A program made the position numbers and the translations under genes. The notes beneath the pieces are model-generated. The model saw only the letters and a list, made by a program, of their open reading frames with translations, was not told the DNA's origin and ran no database searches. A DNA stretch of 5,671 nucleotides from Mycobacterium sp. (GTDB lineage: Bacteria > Actinomycetota > Actinomycetes > Mycobacteriales > Mycobacteriaceae). Positions 1 through 5,148 of the stretch are shown here, piece after piece (the stretch's first letter is position 1; every line of letters begins with the position of its first letter). The stretch covers positions 1 through 5,671 of the forward strand of contig JAQSXQ010000154.1 of the NCBI GenBank assembly GCA_029256565.1, read 5' to 3'.

Positions 1-660
1 GGCGGGCAGCGCCGGTGCGGGCGCGACCACCGCGGGCAGCTCACGCATCGCTCGGATCGCATCGTGCGCGTCGCGCGCCCACGCGGTGGCGCCGAGGGCA
101 CGCGCCCGCGCGTCGTCGGGGCCGAATGCGGGGCCGCCGACCAGGATCGGGACTCCCGCAGCGGTACTCGCCTCGATGAAGCGACGTGACGTCGGCAAGG
201 AGCCGAGTACCGAACAGCTGACGGCGACGGCCTCGGGGCCCAATTCCTGCAGGTGCCGGTTCAGGCGCATCGGGCTGGTGGATGCGCCGAGAAGCGTGGT
301 GTCCCAGCCGTCTGCCCGAAGCGCACAGTCGATGATCATCGCGGGCAGGGCATGCCATTCCTTCTCAGCGCATGCGATGAGCGCGCCACCACGCGTCGGT
401 GGGACCCGACGGACGTGCGCGGCGACCACCTTGGTGGCCGAGACGGCGAGCGCGGTGGCCGCATGCTCCTGCGCGACGGTCCACTCACCGCGCTGCCAGC
501 GGGCGCCGACCTCCCGCTGCGACGCGGCGATGACGTCGGTCAGGACGGTGACGGGATTCTCGCCCGCGGCCAGCATGCGGTCGATCACCGCGGCCACCGT
601 GTTGGCGTCGCCCGAGGCGATGGCGTCGTCGTAGGCGGAGGCGAGGGCGAGGTCGCTCAC
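1..660 (-). CDS. Cobalamin (B12)-binding sensor-like protein, partial (3' end outside window)
   Basis: An uninterrupted frame starts at GTG 660 and is still open at base 1 (220 codons visible). A GGGGA ribosome site lies about nine bases upstream. Residues ~1–95 are a helical cap of the MetH/CarH type; residues ~92–210 are a Rossmann-like B12-binding domain. W55 and E65-H66 form the Wx9EH motif that in CarH packs over the adenosyl face of AdoCbl and marks photosensory B12 domains. E101-W-H103 fits the ExH element whose histidine is the lower axial cobalt ligand, although the usual following Gly is Pro (P106). S150-x-L152 and G175-G176 match the nucleotide-loop motifs. No MerR/HTH domain precedes the cap, so any output must be through protein contacts or a domain beyond the left edge. 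The visible end is Pro/Ala-rich, like a linker or tail. The stop of the phosphatase gene is four bases upstream, so the two are surely cotranscribed. The family call is solid; light sensing is inference. Confidence 0.9.
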   Translation of the reverse strand, partial: MSDLALASAYDDAIASGDANTVAAVIDRMLAAGENPVTVLTDVIAASQREVGARWQRGEWTVAQEHAATALAVSATKVVAAHVRRVPPTRGGALIACAEKEWHALPAMIIDCALRADGWDTTLLGASTSPMRLNRHLQELGPEAVAVSCSVLGSLPTSRRFIEASTAAGVPILVGGPAFGPDDARARALGATAWARDAHDAIRAMRELPAVVAPAPALPA

Positions 661-664
661 GAAC

Positions 665-2014
665 TCAATCCCCGCACGTCACCGCGAGCAGGGCGATGTC
701 GTCGTGGGCGCGGCTGTCGAGGTGCTCGATCACGCTGCGCTCGATGGCCTCGCAGACCACCTCGGGCGCAGCGCCGGCGTAGGCGGGGAGTAGTCGGAGC
801 AGTCGTTCGACGCCGTACATGCCGTCGGCGCCGAACGCCTCGTCGATGCCGTCGGTGAACATCAGCAGGGTGTCGTTCGGCCGCAGTTCGATCTCGACCG
901 ATGCGTATTCGACGTGCGGGATCATGCCCACCGCGGTGCCGAAGACATCGACCTGTTCCACTCGGCCGTTGGCACGCAACACGATTGGCGGGGGATGCCC
1001 GGCCGACGCGAGTTCCACCGTGATCCGGCCGTCATCCGAGCGGCGCAGGCGAGCGCACACCACGGTGACGAACTTGTCGGTGCCCGTCTCGTGCAGCACC
1101 GTGTTGAGCGCGCCGAGCAGTGCGGTGGGCCTGCGGTCGAACAGGCACGCGGTGCGGATGCTCTGCCGGGCGCGGCCCGTGACGGCTGCCGCCTCCACGC
1201 CCTTGCCGCTGACGTCGCCGAGTGCCAGCAGCCAGTCGTCGTCGGAGCCGTGGACGTCGTAGAAGTCGCCACCGATGTCGAGGTGTTCGGCCGCTGGCCG
1301 GTACAGCGCCGCCAGGCGCACGCCGTCGATGTCCGGTAGCGACGGTGGACGCAGGCCCCGTTGCAGCGTGCTGGCGATGCGCGAGCTGTCTTCGTACAGG
1401 CGAGCCGAATCCAGCGCCAGCGCCGCCCGCTGGGCGACCTGCTCGGCGAGGGCGACGTCCTTGGCGTCGAAGCCACGACCTTGGCCGCGCACCAGGATCA
1501 AGGCGCCGACGGTCGTGCCGCGGGCCGTGAGCCCGAGGCCAACCACGTCGGCCGGGCGCAGTGCGGCGGCCTCGGCCGACAGTCGCGGGTGGGGTATCAG
1601 CGCCGCGAGTCCGTCGCCGACGACCGGGGTCTCGAAGACGCCGAGTTCCACGTGCAGGAGTTCGGTGCGTCCGGAACGCATGACCCGGCCCAACGCTTGG
1701 TCGTACACCTGAGCCATGGGCACGACGTCGCTGAAGCCGTGATCCGCGCCGCCCAGTACGTGCAGGCCGCCGGTCGTGCTGTCGGGGACGATGACGACCG
1801 CCCAGTCGGCGAGGCCGGGGGTGATGAGGGTCAGCAGGCGGATGGCCGTGCGACGGAGGTTCAGCGATCCGGCGAGGCCGGTGCCGACCTGCTCGATGAG
1901 TGCGGCACGGTCGAGCGTCGGGCCCGGGGCCATCGGCCCGCGTAGGTCGACTGGTTGATCGGTCACCAATTGATCGGTCACTGCTTGGTCGGTAATGGTC
2001 TGCTTGGGCAGCAT
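665..2014 (-). CDS. GAF domain + SpoIIE-type PP2C serine/threonine phosphatase (RsbU-like)
   Basis: This is a cytosolic protein phosphatase of the PPM/SpoIIE class, the type that dephosphorylates STAS anti-anti-sigma factors in partner-switching cascades. With GTG 2020 as residue 1, residues ~38–205 form a GAF-like sensory domain. A helical linker at ~190–223 leads to the hallmark QRGLRPPSLP, and the catalytic domain spans ~224–449. Metal-binding and core motifs are intact: GGDFYD (250–255), GDVSGKG (268–274), AGHPPP (340–345), FTDGID (388–393) and DD (440–441), so it should be active. I prefer ATG 2014 (449 aa) because AGGGAAG lies about nine bases upstream of it; GTG 2020 (451 aa) would leave only ~3 bases. 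ATG 1933 is a poorer candidate and would remove an odd N-terminal TDQxV repeat. It is the first gene of an operon with the B12 protein. No kinase or STAS partner is visible, so the substrate is unknown. Confidence 0.93.
   Translation of the reverse strand: MLPKQTITDQAVTDQLVTDQPVDLRGPMAPGPTLDRAALIEQVGTGLAGSLNLRRTAIRLLTLITPGLADWAVVIVPDSTTGGLHVLGGADHGFSDVVPMAQVYDQALGRVMRSGRTELLHVELGVFETPVVGDGLAALIPHPRLSAEAAALRPADVVGLGLTARGTTVGALILVRGQGRGFDAKDVALAEQVAQRAALALDSARLYEDSSRIASTLQRGLRPPSLPDIDGVRLAALYRPAAEHLDIGGDFYDVHGSDDDWLLALGDVSGKGVEAAAVTGRARQSIRTACLFDRRPTALLGALNTVLHETGTDKFVTVVCARLRRSDDGRITVELASAGHPPPIVLRANGRVEQVDVFGTAVGMIPHVEYASVEIELRPNDTLLMFTDGIDEAFGADGMYGVERLLRLLPAYAGAAPEVVCEAIERSVIEHLDSRAHDDIALLAVTCGD
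1952..1996 (-). repeat. Three 15-bp tandem units encoding a TDQxV repeat
   Basis: Three consecutive 15-bp units lie inside the 5' end of the phosphatase gene. Two share a perfect 12-base core, TTGATCGGTCAC on the plus strand at 1955–1966 and 1970–1981; the third (1982–1996) is diverged. They encode ITDQA-VTDQL-VTDQP on the minus strand, just before the GAF domain. The unit length keeps the frame, so copy number could change without a frameshift. Confidence 0.75.
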
Positions 2015-2263
2015 GCCCACCAGCTTCCCTGCCCCGTGGGGGCGTCTTGCCGACGTCGGTGTAGCAACCGGCCGGCGTTCGAAGTGGTGTCAGCGTCCAG
2101 ACGCGGGGGGAACCATGTCCGCCCCGGCGACGACACCGCAGGCTGCACTCTCAACCTTGATCATGAATTTACCACTGTCTGAGTTCCATCCACCGTGACG
2201 AATCGTGATCGCGGAGTCAAGTACGGGCGTATGAGGCGACCATTCGCGGGTATGGACCGGTTC
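2015..2263. promoter_or_regulatory. Divergent intergenic region between the phosphatase operon and the hydrolase gene
   Basis: About 250 bp separates the two divergent starts and must hold both promoters. On the minus strand the clear element is AGGGAAG just upstream of the phosphatase start. A TAAATT hexamer (plus-strand AATTTA, 2166–2171) matches the loose mycobacterial TANNNT -10, but it sits ~150 bases upstream and has no good -35. On the plus strand, GGGTAT at 2248–2253 resembles a SigF -10 placed for an almost leaderless transcript, but no GTTT-like -35 lies 15–17 bases upstream. I see no convincing coding sequence, operator palindrome or riboswitch fold here. Confidence 0.4.
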
Positions 2264-2800
2264 ATGAGCAAGACCGCACTGCTGGTGATCGACATGTTGA
2301 ACGACTACGACCATCGCGACGCCGACGCACTCGCCGCCAACGTCGCCGAGGTGGTCGACCCCCTGGCCAAGCTGATCGACGAGGCCCGGTCACGCGACGA
2401 CGTCGACCTCATCTACGTCAACGACAACAGGGGAGACTTCGCCGCCGACCGCGGTGACCTGATCCGAACCGCGCTCGACGGCAAACGGCCCGATCTCATC
2501 AAACCGATTGTGCCGAGCGACGAATGCACCTTCCTGACGAAGGTGCGTCACAGCGCGTTCTACGCGACCGCGCTGGACTACCTGCTCGGACGCCTCGAGA
2601 CCAAGCGCGTCGTACTCACCGGCCAGGTCACCGAACAGTGCATCCTCTACACCGCTCTCGACGGCTACCTGCGTCACCTCGACGTGGTCGTGCCGCCCGA
2701 CGCGGTCGCCCACATCATTCCCGAACTCGGTGAAGCCGCGCTGGCCATGATGGAACGGAACATGGGCGCAGAAGTGAAACCGTCCGTTCAATGCCTGTGA
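2264..2800 (+). CDS. Isochorismatase-like cysteine hydrolase
   Basis: This is a 178-aa alpha/beta hydrolase of the isochorismatase/nicotinamidase/N-carbamoylsarcosine-amidase superfamily. These are soluble enzymes that use an Asp-Lys-Cys triad to cleave amides or related bonds. All three residues are present: D10 in LLVIDMLNDY at the end of the first strand, K93 in FLTKVRHSAF, and C126 in VTEQC, preceded by the usual VTE turn that carries the cis-peptide. The substrate cannot be told from sequence. Nicotinamidase is less likely because I do not see its metal-binding DxH motif. ATG 2264 gives the family's normal N-terminus (MSKTALLVIDM). ATG 2252 and GTG 2195 are in frame, but the added residues are Arg-rich and unlike the family. 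No good Shine–Dalgarno sequence precedes 2264, so the mRNA may be nearly leaderless. The DUF2945 gene starts 19 bp after its stop. Confidence 0.9.
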   Translation: MSKTALLVIDMLNDYDHRDADALAANVAEVVDPLAKLIDEARSRDDVDLIYVNDNRGDFAADRGDLIRTALDGKRPDLIKPIVPSDECTFLTKVRHSAFYATALDYLLGRLETKRVVLTGQVTEQCILYTALDGYLRHLDVVVPPDAVAHIIPELGEAALAMMERNMGAEVKPSVQCL

Positions 2801-2810
2801 CAGTGGGTAA
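2786..2810 (+). promoter_or_regulatory. Candidate SigF-type promoter for the DUF2945–topoisomerase unit
   Basis: GTTC at 2786–2789, a 15-base spacer and GGGTAA at 2805–2810 fit the mycobacterial SigF pattern (GTTT, N15–17, GGGTA). The -35 lies inside the end of the hydrolase gene. A start about seven bases after the -10 would be near 2817, three bases before ATG 2820. That would give an almost leaderless mRNA and explain why no Shine–Dalgarno sequence is visible. The pattern is seen; use by SigF is inference. Confidence 0.5.
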
Positions 2811-2819
2811 TACGACCCC

Positions 2820-3041
2820 ATGAGCAAAGACAAGGAATTCAAGAAGGGCGACCACGTCGAGTGGAGCAGCCATGGCAGCACCGCCGAGGGAACCGTCGAG
2901 GAGAAGATCACCGAGGACACCAAGGCGGCCAAGCGCACGGTGCGGGCGAGCCCCGACGATCCGCAGTACCGGGTGCGTAGCGAGAAGAGCGGCAACGATG
3001 CCGTGCACAAGCCCGACGCGCTGCGCAAGAGCAACGGATAG
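2820..3041 (+). CDS. DUF2945 (hypervirulence-associated HVA1-type TUDOR domain) protein
   Basis: This small 73-aa protein covers one complete DUF2945/HVA1 domain, the usual length for the family. The landmarks are KKGDHVEWSSHGSTAEGTVE at residues ~9–28 (a small barrel start rich in Gly and charged residues), an ITEDTKAAKRTVRASPDD core, YRVRSEKSG, and the terminal VHKPDALRK signature. It has no signal peptide or membrane segment, so it is cytosolic. The fold is Tudor/SH3-like by family assignment; the biochemical role is not established. It is highly charged and could bind nucleic acid or protein, which is only inference. It lies 9 bp upstream of the topoisomerase IB gene, so the two are probably cotranscribed, and a candidate SigF promoter sits immediately before it. 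Confidence 0.9.
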   Translation: MSKDKEFKKGDHVEWSSHGSTAEGTVEEKITEDTKAAKRTVRASPDDPQYRVRSEKSGNDAVHKPDALRKSNG

Positions 3042-3050
3042 GTTCCTGCG

Positions 3051-4067
3051 GTGCGGCTACGGCGCAGCGTCGTCACCGGCCCGGGTTACGGAAGGGTGCG
3101 GCGCGGCAAGGGATTTTCCTACGTCGGCACAGACGGACTGCCGCTGACCGACGAGGCGGCGTTGGCCCGGATCAAGGACCTGGTCATCCCGCCGGCCTGG
3201 AAGAAGGTGTGGATCAGTCCGCACGCGAACGGGCACATTCAGGCGGTCGGCACCGATGCCGCCGGGCGGCGCCAATACCTGTATCACCAGAGGTGGCAGG
3301 AGGAACGCGCCGAGGAGAAGTTCGATCGCGTCCTCGGCATGTCGAAGGCGTTGCCGCAGTGGCGAACCAAGGTCGCCGAGGACCTTCGGCGCAAGGGTCT
3401 GGATCGAGATCGCGTCCTGGCGATCGCGCTGCACCTCTTGGACCGCGGGTACTTCCGGGCCGGTGGCGAGCAGTACGCGGAGGAGAACGAGTCCTACGGC
3501 ATCGCGACGCTGCTGTGCGAACACGTGACGGTCCGCAAGAACGCCGTGTCCTTCGACTACCCGGCCAAGAGCGGGGTGCGGCGGATGCTGGAGATCGAGG
3601 ATCCGCAAGTGGTGCGGTCCATTCGGTCCCTGCTGCGGCGCGAACACGACAGCAATCGGCTTCTGGTGTGCCGCACCATGTCCGGGTGGGCGGACCTGCA
3701 CGCCGAGGACCTGAACGCCCGCTTCAAGGAGATGGTCGGGTCCGACTACAGCGTAAAGGACCTGCGTACCTGGCATGGCACGGTGCTCGCAGCGGAAGCC
3801 TTCGTCGACGCCGATCCGCCGGTGTCGAAGAAGGTGGTCAAGCGCGTTGAATCGCATGTCTTCAAGGAAGTCTCGGAGGGGCTCGGCAACACGCCGGCCG
3901 TCGCGCGCTCGTCCTACGTCGATCCGCGGGTGGTGACGGCCTACGAGCAGGGCATCACGATCAAGGCGTCGGCGCGTCGCGCAGAACGCACCGACGACCC
4001 GGCCGAACGGCAGGCGATCGTGGAGAAGGCCACCCGCAACCTCATCACCCGCGTCGCGAAGGGCTGA
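3051..4067 (+). CDS. DNA topoisomerase IB (poxvirus-type)
   Basis: This is a 338-aa type IB topoisomerase that relaxes positive and negative supercoils through a 3'-phosphotyrosyl intermediate, without ATP. The N-terminal DNA-clamp domain is at ~1–85 (GFSYVGTDG, IPPAWKKVWI). The catalytic domain follows, with R136 (FRAGGEQYAEENESYG), K173 (YPAKSG) and R239 (KDLRTWHGT). N280 (LGNTPAVARSSY) stands at the position of the vaccinia catalytic histidine, nine residues before the nucleophile, as in other bacterial enzymes. Y289 is the nucleophile. All expected residues are present and the length is typical of bacterial members, so it should be active. GTG 3051 is chosen because GGATAGG lies about eight bases upstream and the protein begins at the normal N-terminus. 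It follows the DUF2945 gene by 9 bp. This enzyme is an accessory topoisomerase in actinobacteria; TopA and gyrase are the housekeeping ones. A stress role here is inferred only from the promoter upstream. Confidence 0.95.
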   Translation: MRLRRSVVTGPGYGRVRRGKGFSYVGTDGLPLTDEAALARIKDLVIPPAWKKVWISPHANGHIQAVGTDAAGRRQYLYHQRWQEERAEEKFDRVLGMSKALPQWRTKVAEDLRRKGLDRDRVLAIALHLLDRGYFRAGGEQYAEENESYGIATLLCEHVTVRKNAVSFDYPAKSGVRRMLEIEDPQVVRSIRSLLRREHDSNRLLVCRTMSGWADLHAEDLNARFKEMVGSDYSVKDLRTWHGTVLAAEAFVDADPPVSKKVVKRVESHVFKEVSEGLGNTPAVARSSYVDPRVVTAYEQGITIKASARRAERTDDPAERQAIVEKATRNLITRVAKG

Positions 4068-4092
4068 GGGGGAGAGCTACTCCGTCTTCGCG
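4055..4092. terminator. Inverted repeat spanning the convergent stops, possible bidirectional terminator
   Basis: Perfect 7-base arms CGCGAAG (4055–4061) and CTTCGCG (4086–4092) enclose a smaller hairpin, GGAG–AGCTA–CTCC (4071–4083). Both stop codons of the convergent genes lie within it. There is no U-tract on either side, so this would be at best a U-less actinobacterial terminator. High GC makes short inverted repeats common by chance. Confidence 0.3.
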
Positions 4093-4247
4093 CGCGCCTC
4101 GGCGCCGCTCTCGCCGGCGTCGAAGTCGTCGTCGGCGAACGTGCGGCCGACGTAGTCGCCGTCATCGTCATTGCTGGCTCGCGTCGAGGCGACGTGATCG
4201 TCGGCCTGCACGTCCGATTCGCTCTGCTCCGGGTCTCGTCCGGCCAT
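4077..4247 (-). CDS. Small, highly acidic hypothetical protein (56 aa)
   Basis: The frame runs from ATG 4247 to TAG at 4079–4077. The start is well supported: AGGAGG (4258–4253) lies five bases upstream. The protein has 12 Asp and 5 Glu against 5 Arg/Lys, with runs DDD at 27–29 and 39–41, and almost no hydrophobic stretch. The only aromatic residues lie in DYVGRTFADDDFDAG at 31–45, between and around the two acidic runs. It looks intrinsically disordered and cytosolic, with no known domain, signal peptide or membrane segment. A GGGTT–N16–GGGTAA SigF-like promoter lies 30–60 bases upstream. It converges on topoisomerase IB with 9 bp between stops. I do not recognise a function. A DNA-mimic or protein-binding role would be speculation. 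That it is a real gene rests on the ribosome site, promoter and strongly biased composition. Confidence 0.8.
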   Translation of the reverse strand: MAGRDPEQSESDVQADDHVASTRASNDDDGDYVGRTFADDDFDAGESGAEARAKTE

Positions 4248-4251
4248 GTCT

Positions 4252-4258
4252 TCCTCCT
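4252..4258 (-). promoter_or_regulatory. Strong ribosome binding site of the acidic small protein
   Basis: AGGAGGA on the minus strand lies four bases before ATG 4247. It is the strongest Shine–Dalgarno match in the window and fixes the start of a gene that would otherwise be easy to dismiss because of its size. Confidence 0.8.
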
Positions 4259-4277
4259 GTTGGTGGGTGCATCAGCC

Positions 4278-4304
4278 TTACCCCGGTTCACGTCGCGGCA
4301 ACCC
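4278..4304 (-). promoter_or_regulatory. Candidate SigF-type promoter for the acidic small protein
   Basis: On the minus strand, GGGTT (4304–4300), a 16-base spacer and GGGTAA (4283–4278) closely match the mycobacterial SigF promoter form. A start about seven bases downstream (~4271) would give a 5' UTR of roughly 24 bases carrying the AGGAGG site. Position, spacing and strand all fit. The sigma factor assignment is inference. Confidence 0.6.
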
Positions 4305-4357
4305 ACGTCACGTTCTCGTCAGATTCCGCGACGAGGCGATTGGGTAGATGATCGATC

Positions 4358-4408
4358 ATGAAGGATGACGGGAAGCAGTCGACCGCCCCAACGGTGAGGA
4401 ACGGGTGA
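4358..4408 (+). CDS. Possible 16-codon leader ORF overlapping the glycosyltransferase start
   Basis: ATG 4358 opens a 16-residue frame (MKDDGKQSTAPTVRNG) that ends in TGA 4406–4408. It shares GTGA with the GTG start of the glycosyltransferase. The same 4-base overlap links the next two genes, which suggests translational coupling. No clear Shine–Dalgarno sequence precedes it. GGGTAG at 4342–4347, with GATT 16 bases upstream, could be a weak promoter giving a nearly leaderless transcript. It may be chance. Confidence 0.25.
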   Translation: MKDDGKQSTAPTVRNG

Positions 4409-5148
4409 GGCGACCAACCTCACCGCTGCAGGCTGCCACCCTCCGCCACGCCGTCGTCGTCATCCCCGCGCACGACGAGGTCAACCGGCTCCGAGGATGC
4501 GTCCGCTCGGTGCTGGATGCCGCGGGGCATCTGCCGTTCGCGACGTCGGTCATCGTCGTGCTCGACGCCTGCACCGACGGCTCGGCAGAACTCGTGAGAT
4601 CGATGGGCGATGCCGTGCACGCGGTGGAGGTCGACCATCGCAACGTCGGGGCGGCGCGCGCAGCGGGCTTCGAATACGCCAAGTCGCTCGCGACGGCGAC
4701 GTCGGACGACGAGGTCTGGTACGCGACCACCGACGCCGACAGCAGGGTCGACCCCGACTGGCTCATTCGGCAGATCGGGTCGGGCGCCGACGTCGTGCTG
4801 GGCGTCGTGCGAGTACCGAACTGGCGCAACACGTCCACCGTTGCCATTCGCCGCTACCTGTCCTCATACCAGACCAAGTACCGACCGGACGGACGCGGGC
4901 ATCGGCACGTCCACGGCGCGAACATGGGTTTCCGGGCGGGCACCTATTGGCAGACAGGCGGTTTCGCCACTCTGGCCTACGACGAGGACGTCGATCTGGT
5001 GCACCGGTTCCGTACGGCCGGGGTGCGCATCGACAGTGACCGCCGCATCTCCGTGTCGACGTCTGCGCGGCCCGTCGGCAGGGCACCCCGCGGGTTCGCC
5101 GCCCACCTCCGGTCGGTCGCCGAGGGCGTCACGGCGGAACGAACGTGA
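4405..5148 (+). CDS. Family-2 glycosyltransferase
   Basis: This is a 247-aa GT-A fold transferase that would move a sugar from a nucleotide donor to an unknown acceptor. VVVIPAHDE (17–25) is the first nucleotide-binding strand. VVLDACTDGSAE (51–62) is the second, and TTDADSRVDPDWL (108–120) carries the DxD (D110/D112) that holds the metal–diphosphate. VHGANMGFRAGTY (169–181) forms the acceptor-side loop. DEDVDLVHRF (193–202) contains the ED pair that usually supplies the catalytic base. No membrane helix or signal peptide is visible, so it is likely cytosolic. The length is short for GT2 but the core is complete. GTG 4405 has AGGA four bases upstream and only ~15 residues before the first strand. 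The downstream acyl-CoA-dehydrogenase-like gene overlaps it by GTGA. GT2 enzymes next to acyl-CoA-dehydrogenase-like proteins are often accompanied by a PIG-L deacetylase and a SAM methyltransferase; neither can be checked here. Confidence 0.9.
   Translation: MRRPTSPLQAATLRHAVVVIPAHDEVNRLRGCVRSVLDAAGHLPFATSVIVVLDACTDGSAELVRSMGDAVHAVEVDHRNVGAARAAGFEYAKSLATATSDDEVWYATTDADSRVDPDWLIRQIGSGADVVLGVVRVPNWRNTSTVAIRRYLSSYQTKYRPDGRGHRHVHGANMGFRAGTYWQTGGFATLAYDEDVDLVHRFRTAGVRIDSDRRISVSTSARPVGRAPRGFAAHLRSVAEGVTAERT

Noticed and set aside
41..358. 105-codon minus-strand frame
   Set aside because: It is in another frame inside the B12-binding gene, Arg-rich, with no domain.
86..634. 182-codon open frame on the plus strand
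   Set aside because: It lies antisense to the B12 protein, whose frame carries recognisable motifs. Its own translation is low-complexity Arg/Ser/Ala typical of high-GC shadow frames.
1592..1597. GGGTAT on the plus strand as an antisense SigF promoter inside the phosphatase gene
   Set aside because: It has no matching -35 and no gene downstream on that strand; expected by chance at this GC content.
2161..2166. TGATCA palindrome region in the divergent intergenic space as an operator
   Set aside because: The longer TTGATCATGAA is not a true inverted repeat, and the 6-base core alone is too short to support a binding site.
2390..3076. 228-codon minus-strand frame across the hydrolase and DUF2945 genes
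   Set aside because: It is antisense to two genes with clear family motifs, and its translation shows no coherent domain.
3057..3857. 266-codon minus-strand frame antisense to topoisomerase IB
   Set aside because: It is a shadow created by the codon bias of the opposite strand; the plus-strand gene has every catalytic residue.
3941..4306. 121-codon minus-strand frame overlapping the acidic mini-protein
   Set aside because: It is out of frame with the AGGAGG-supported ATG 4247, covers the topoisomerase 3' end antisense, and is Arg/Thr/Ser low-complexity.
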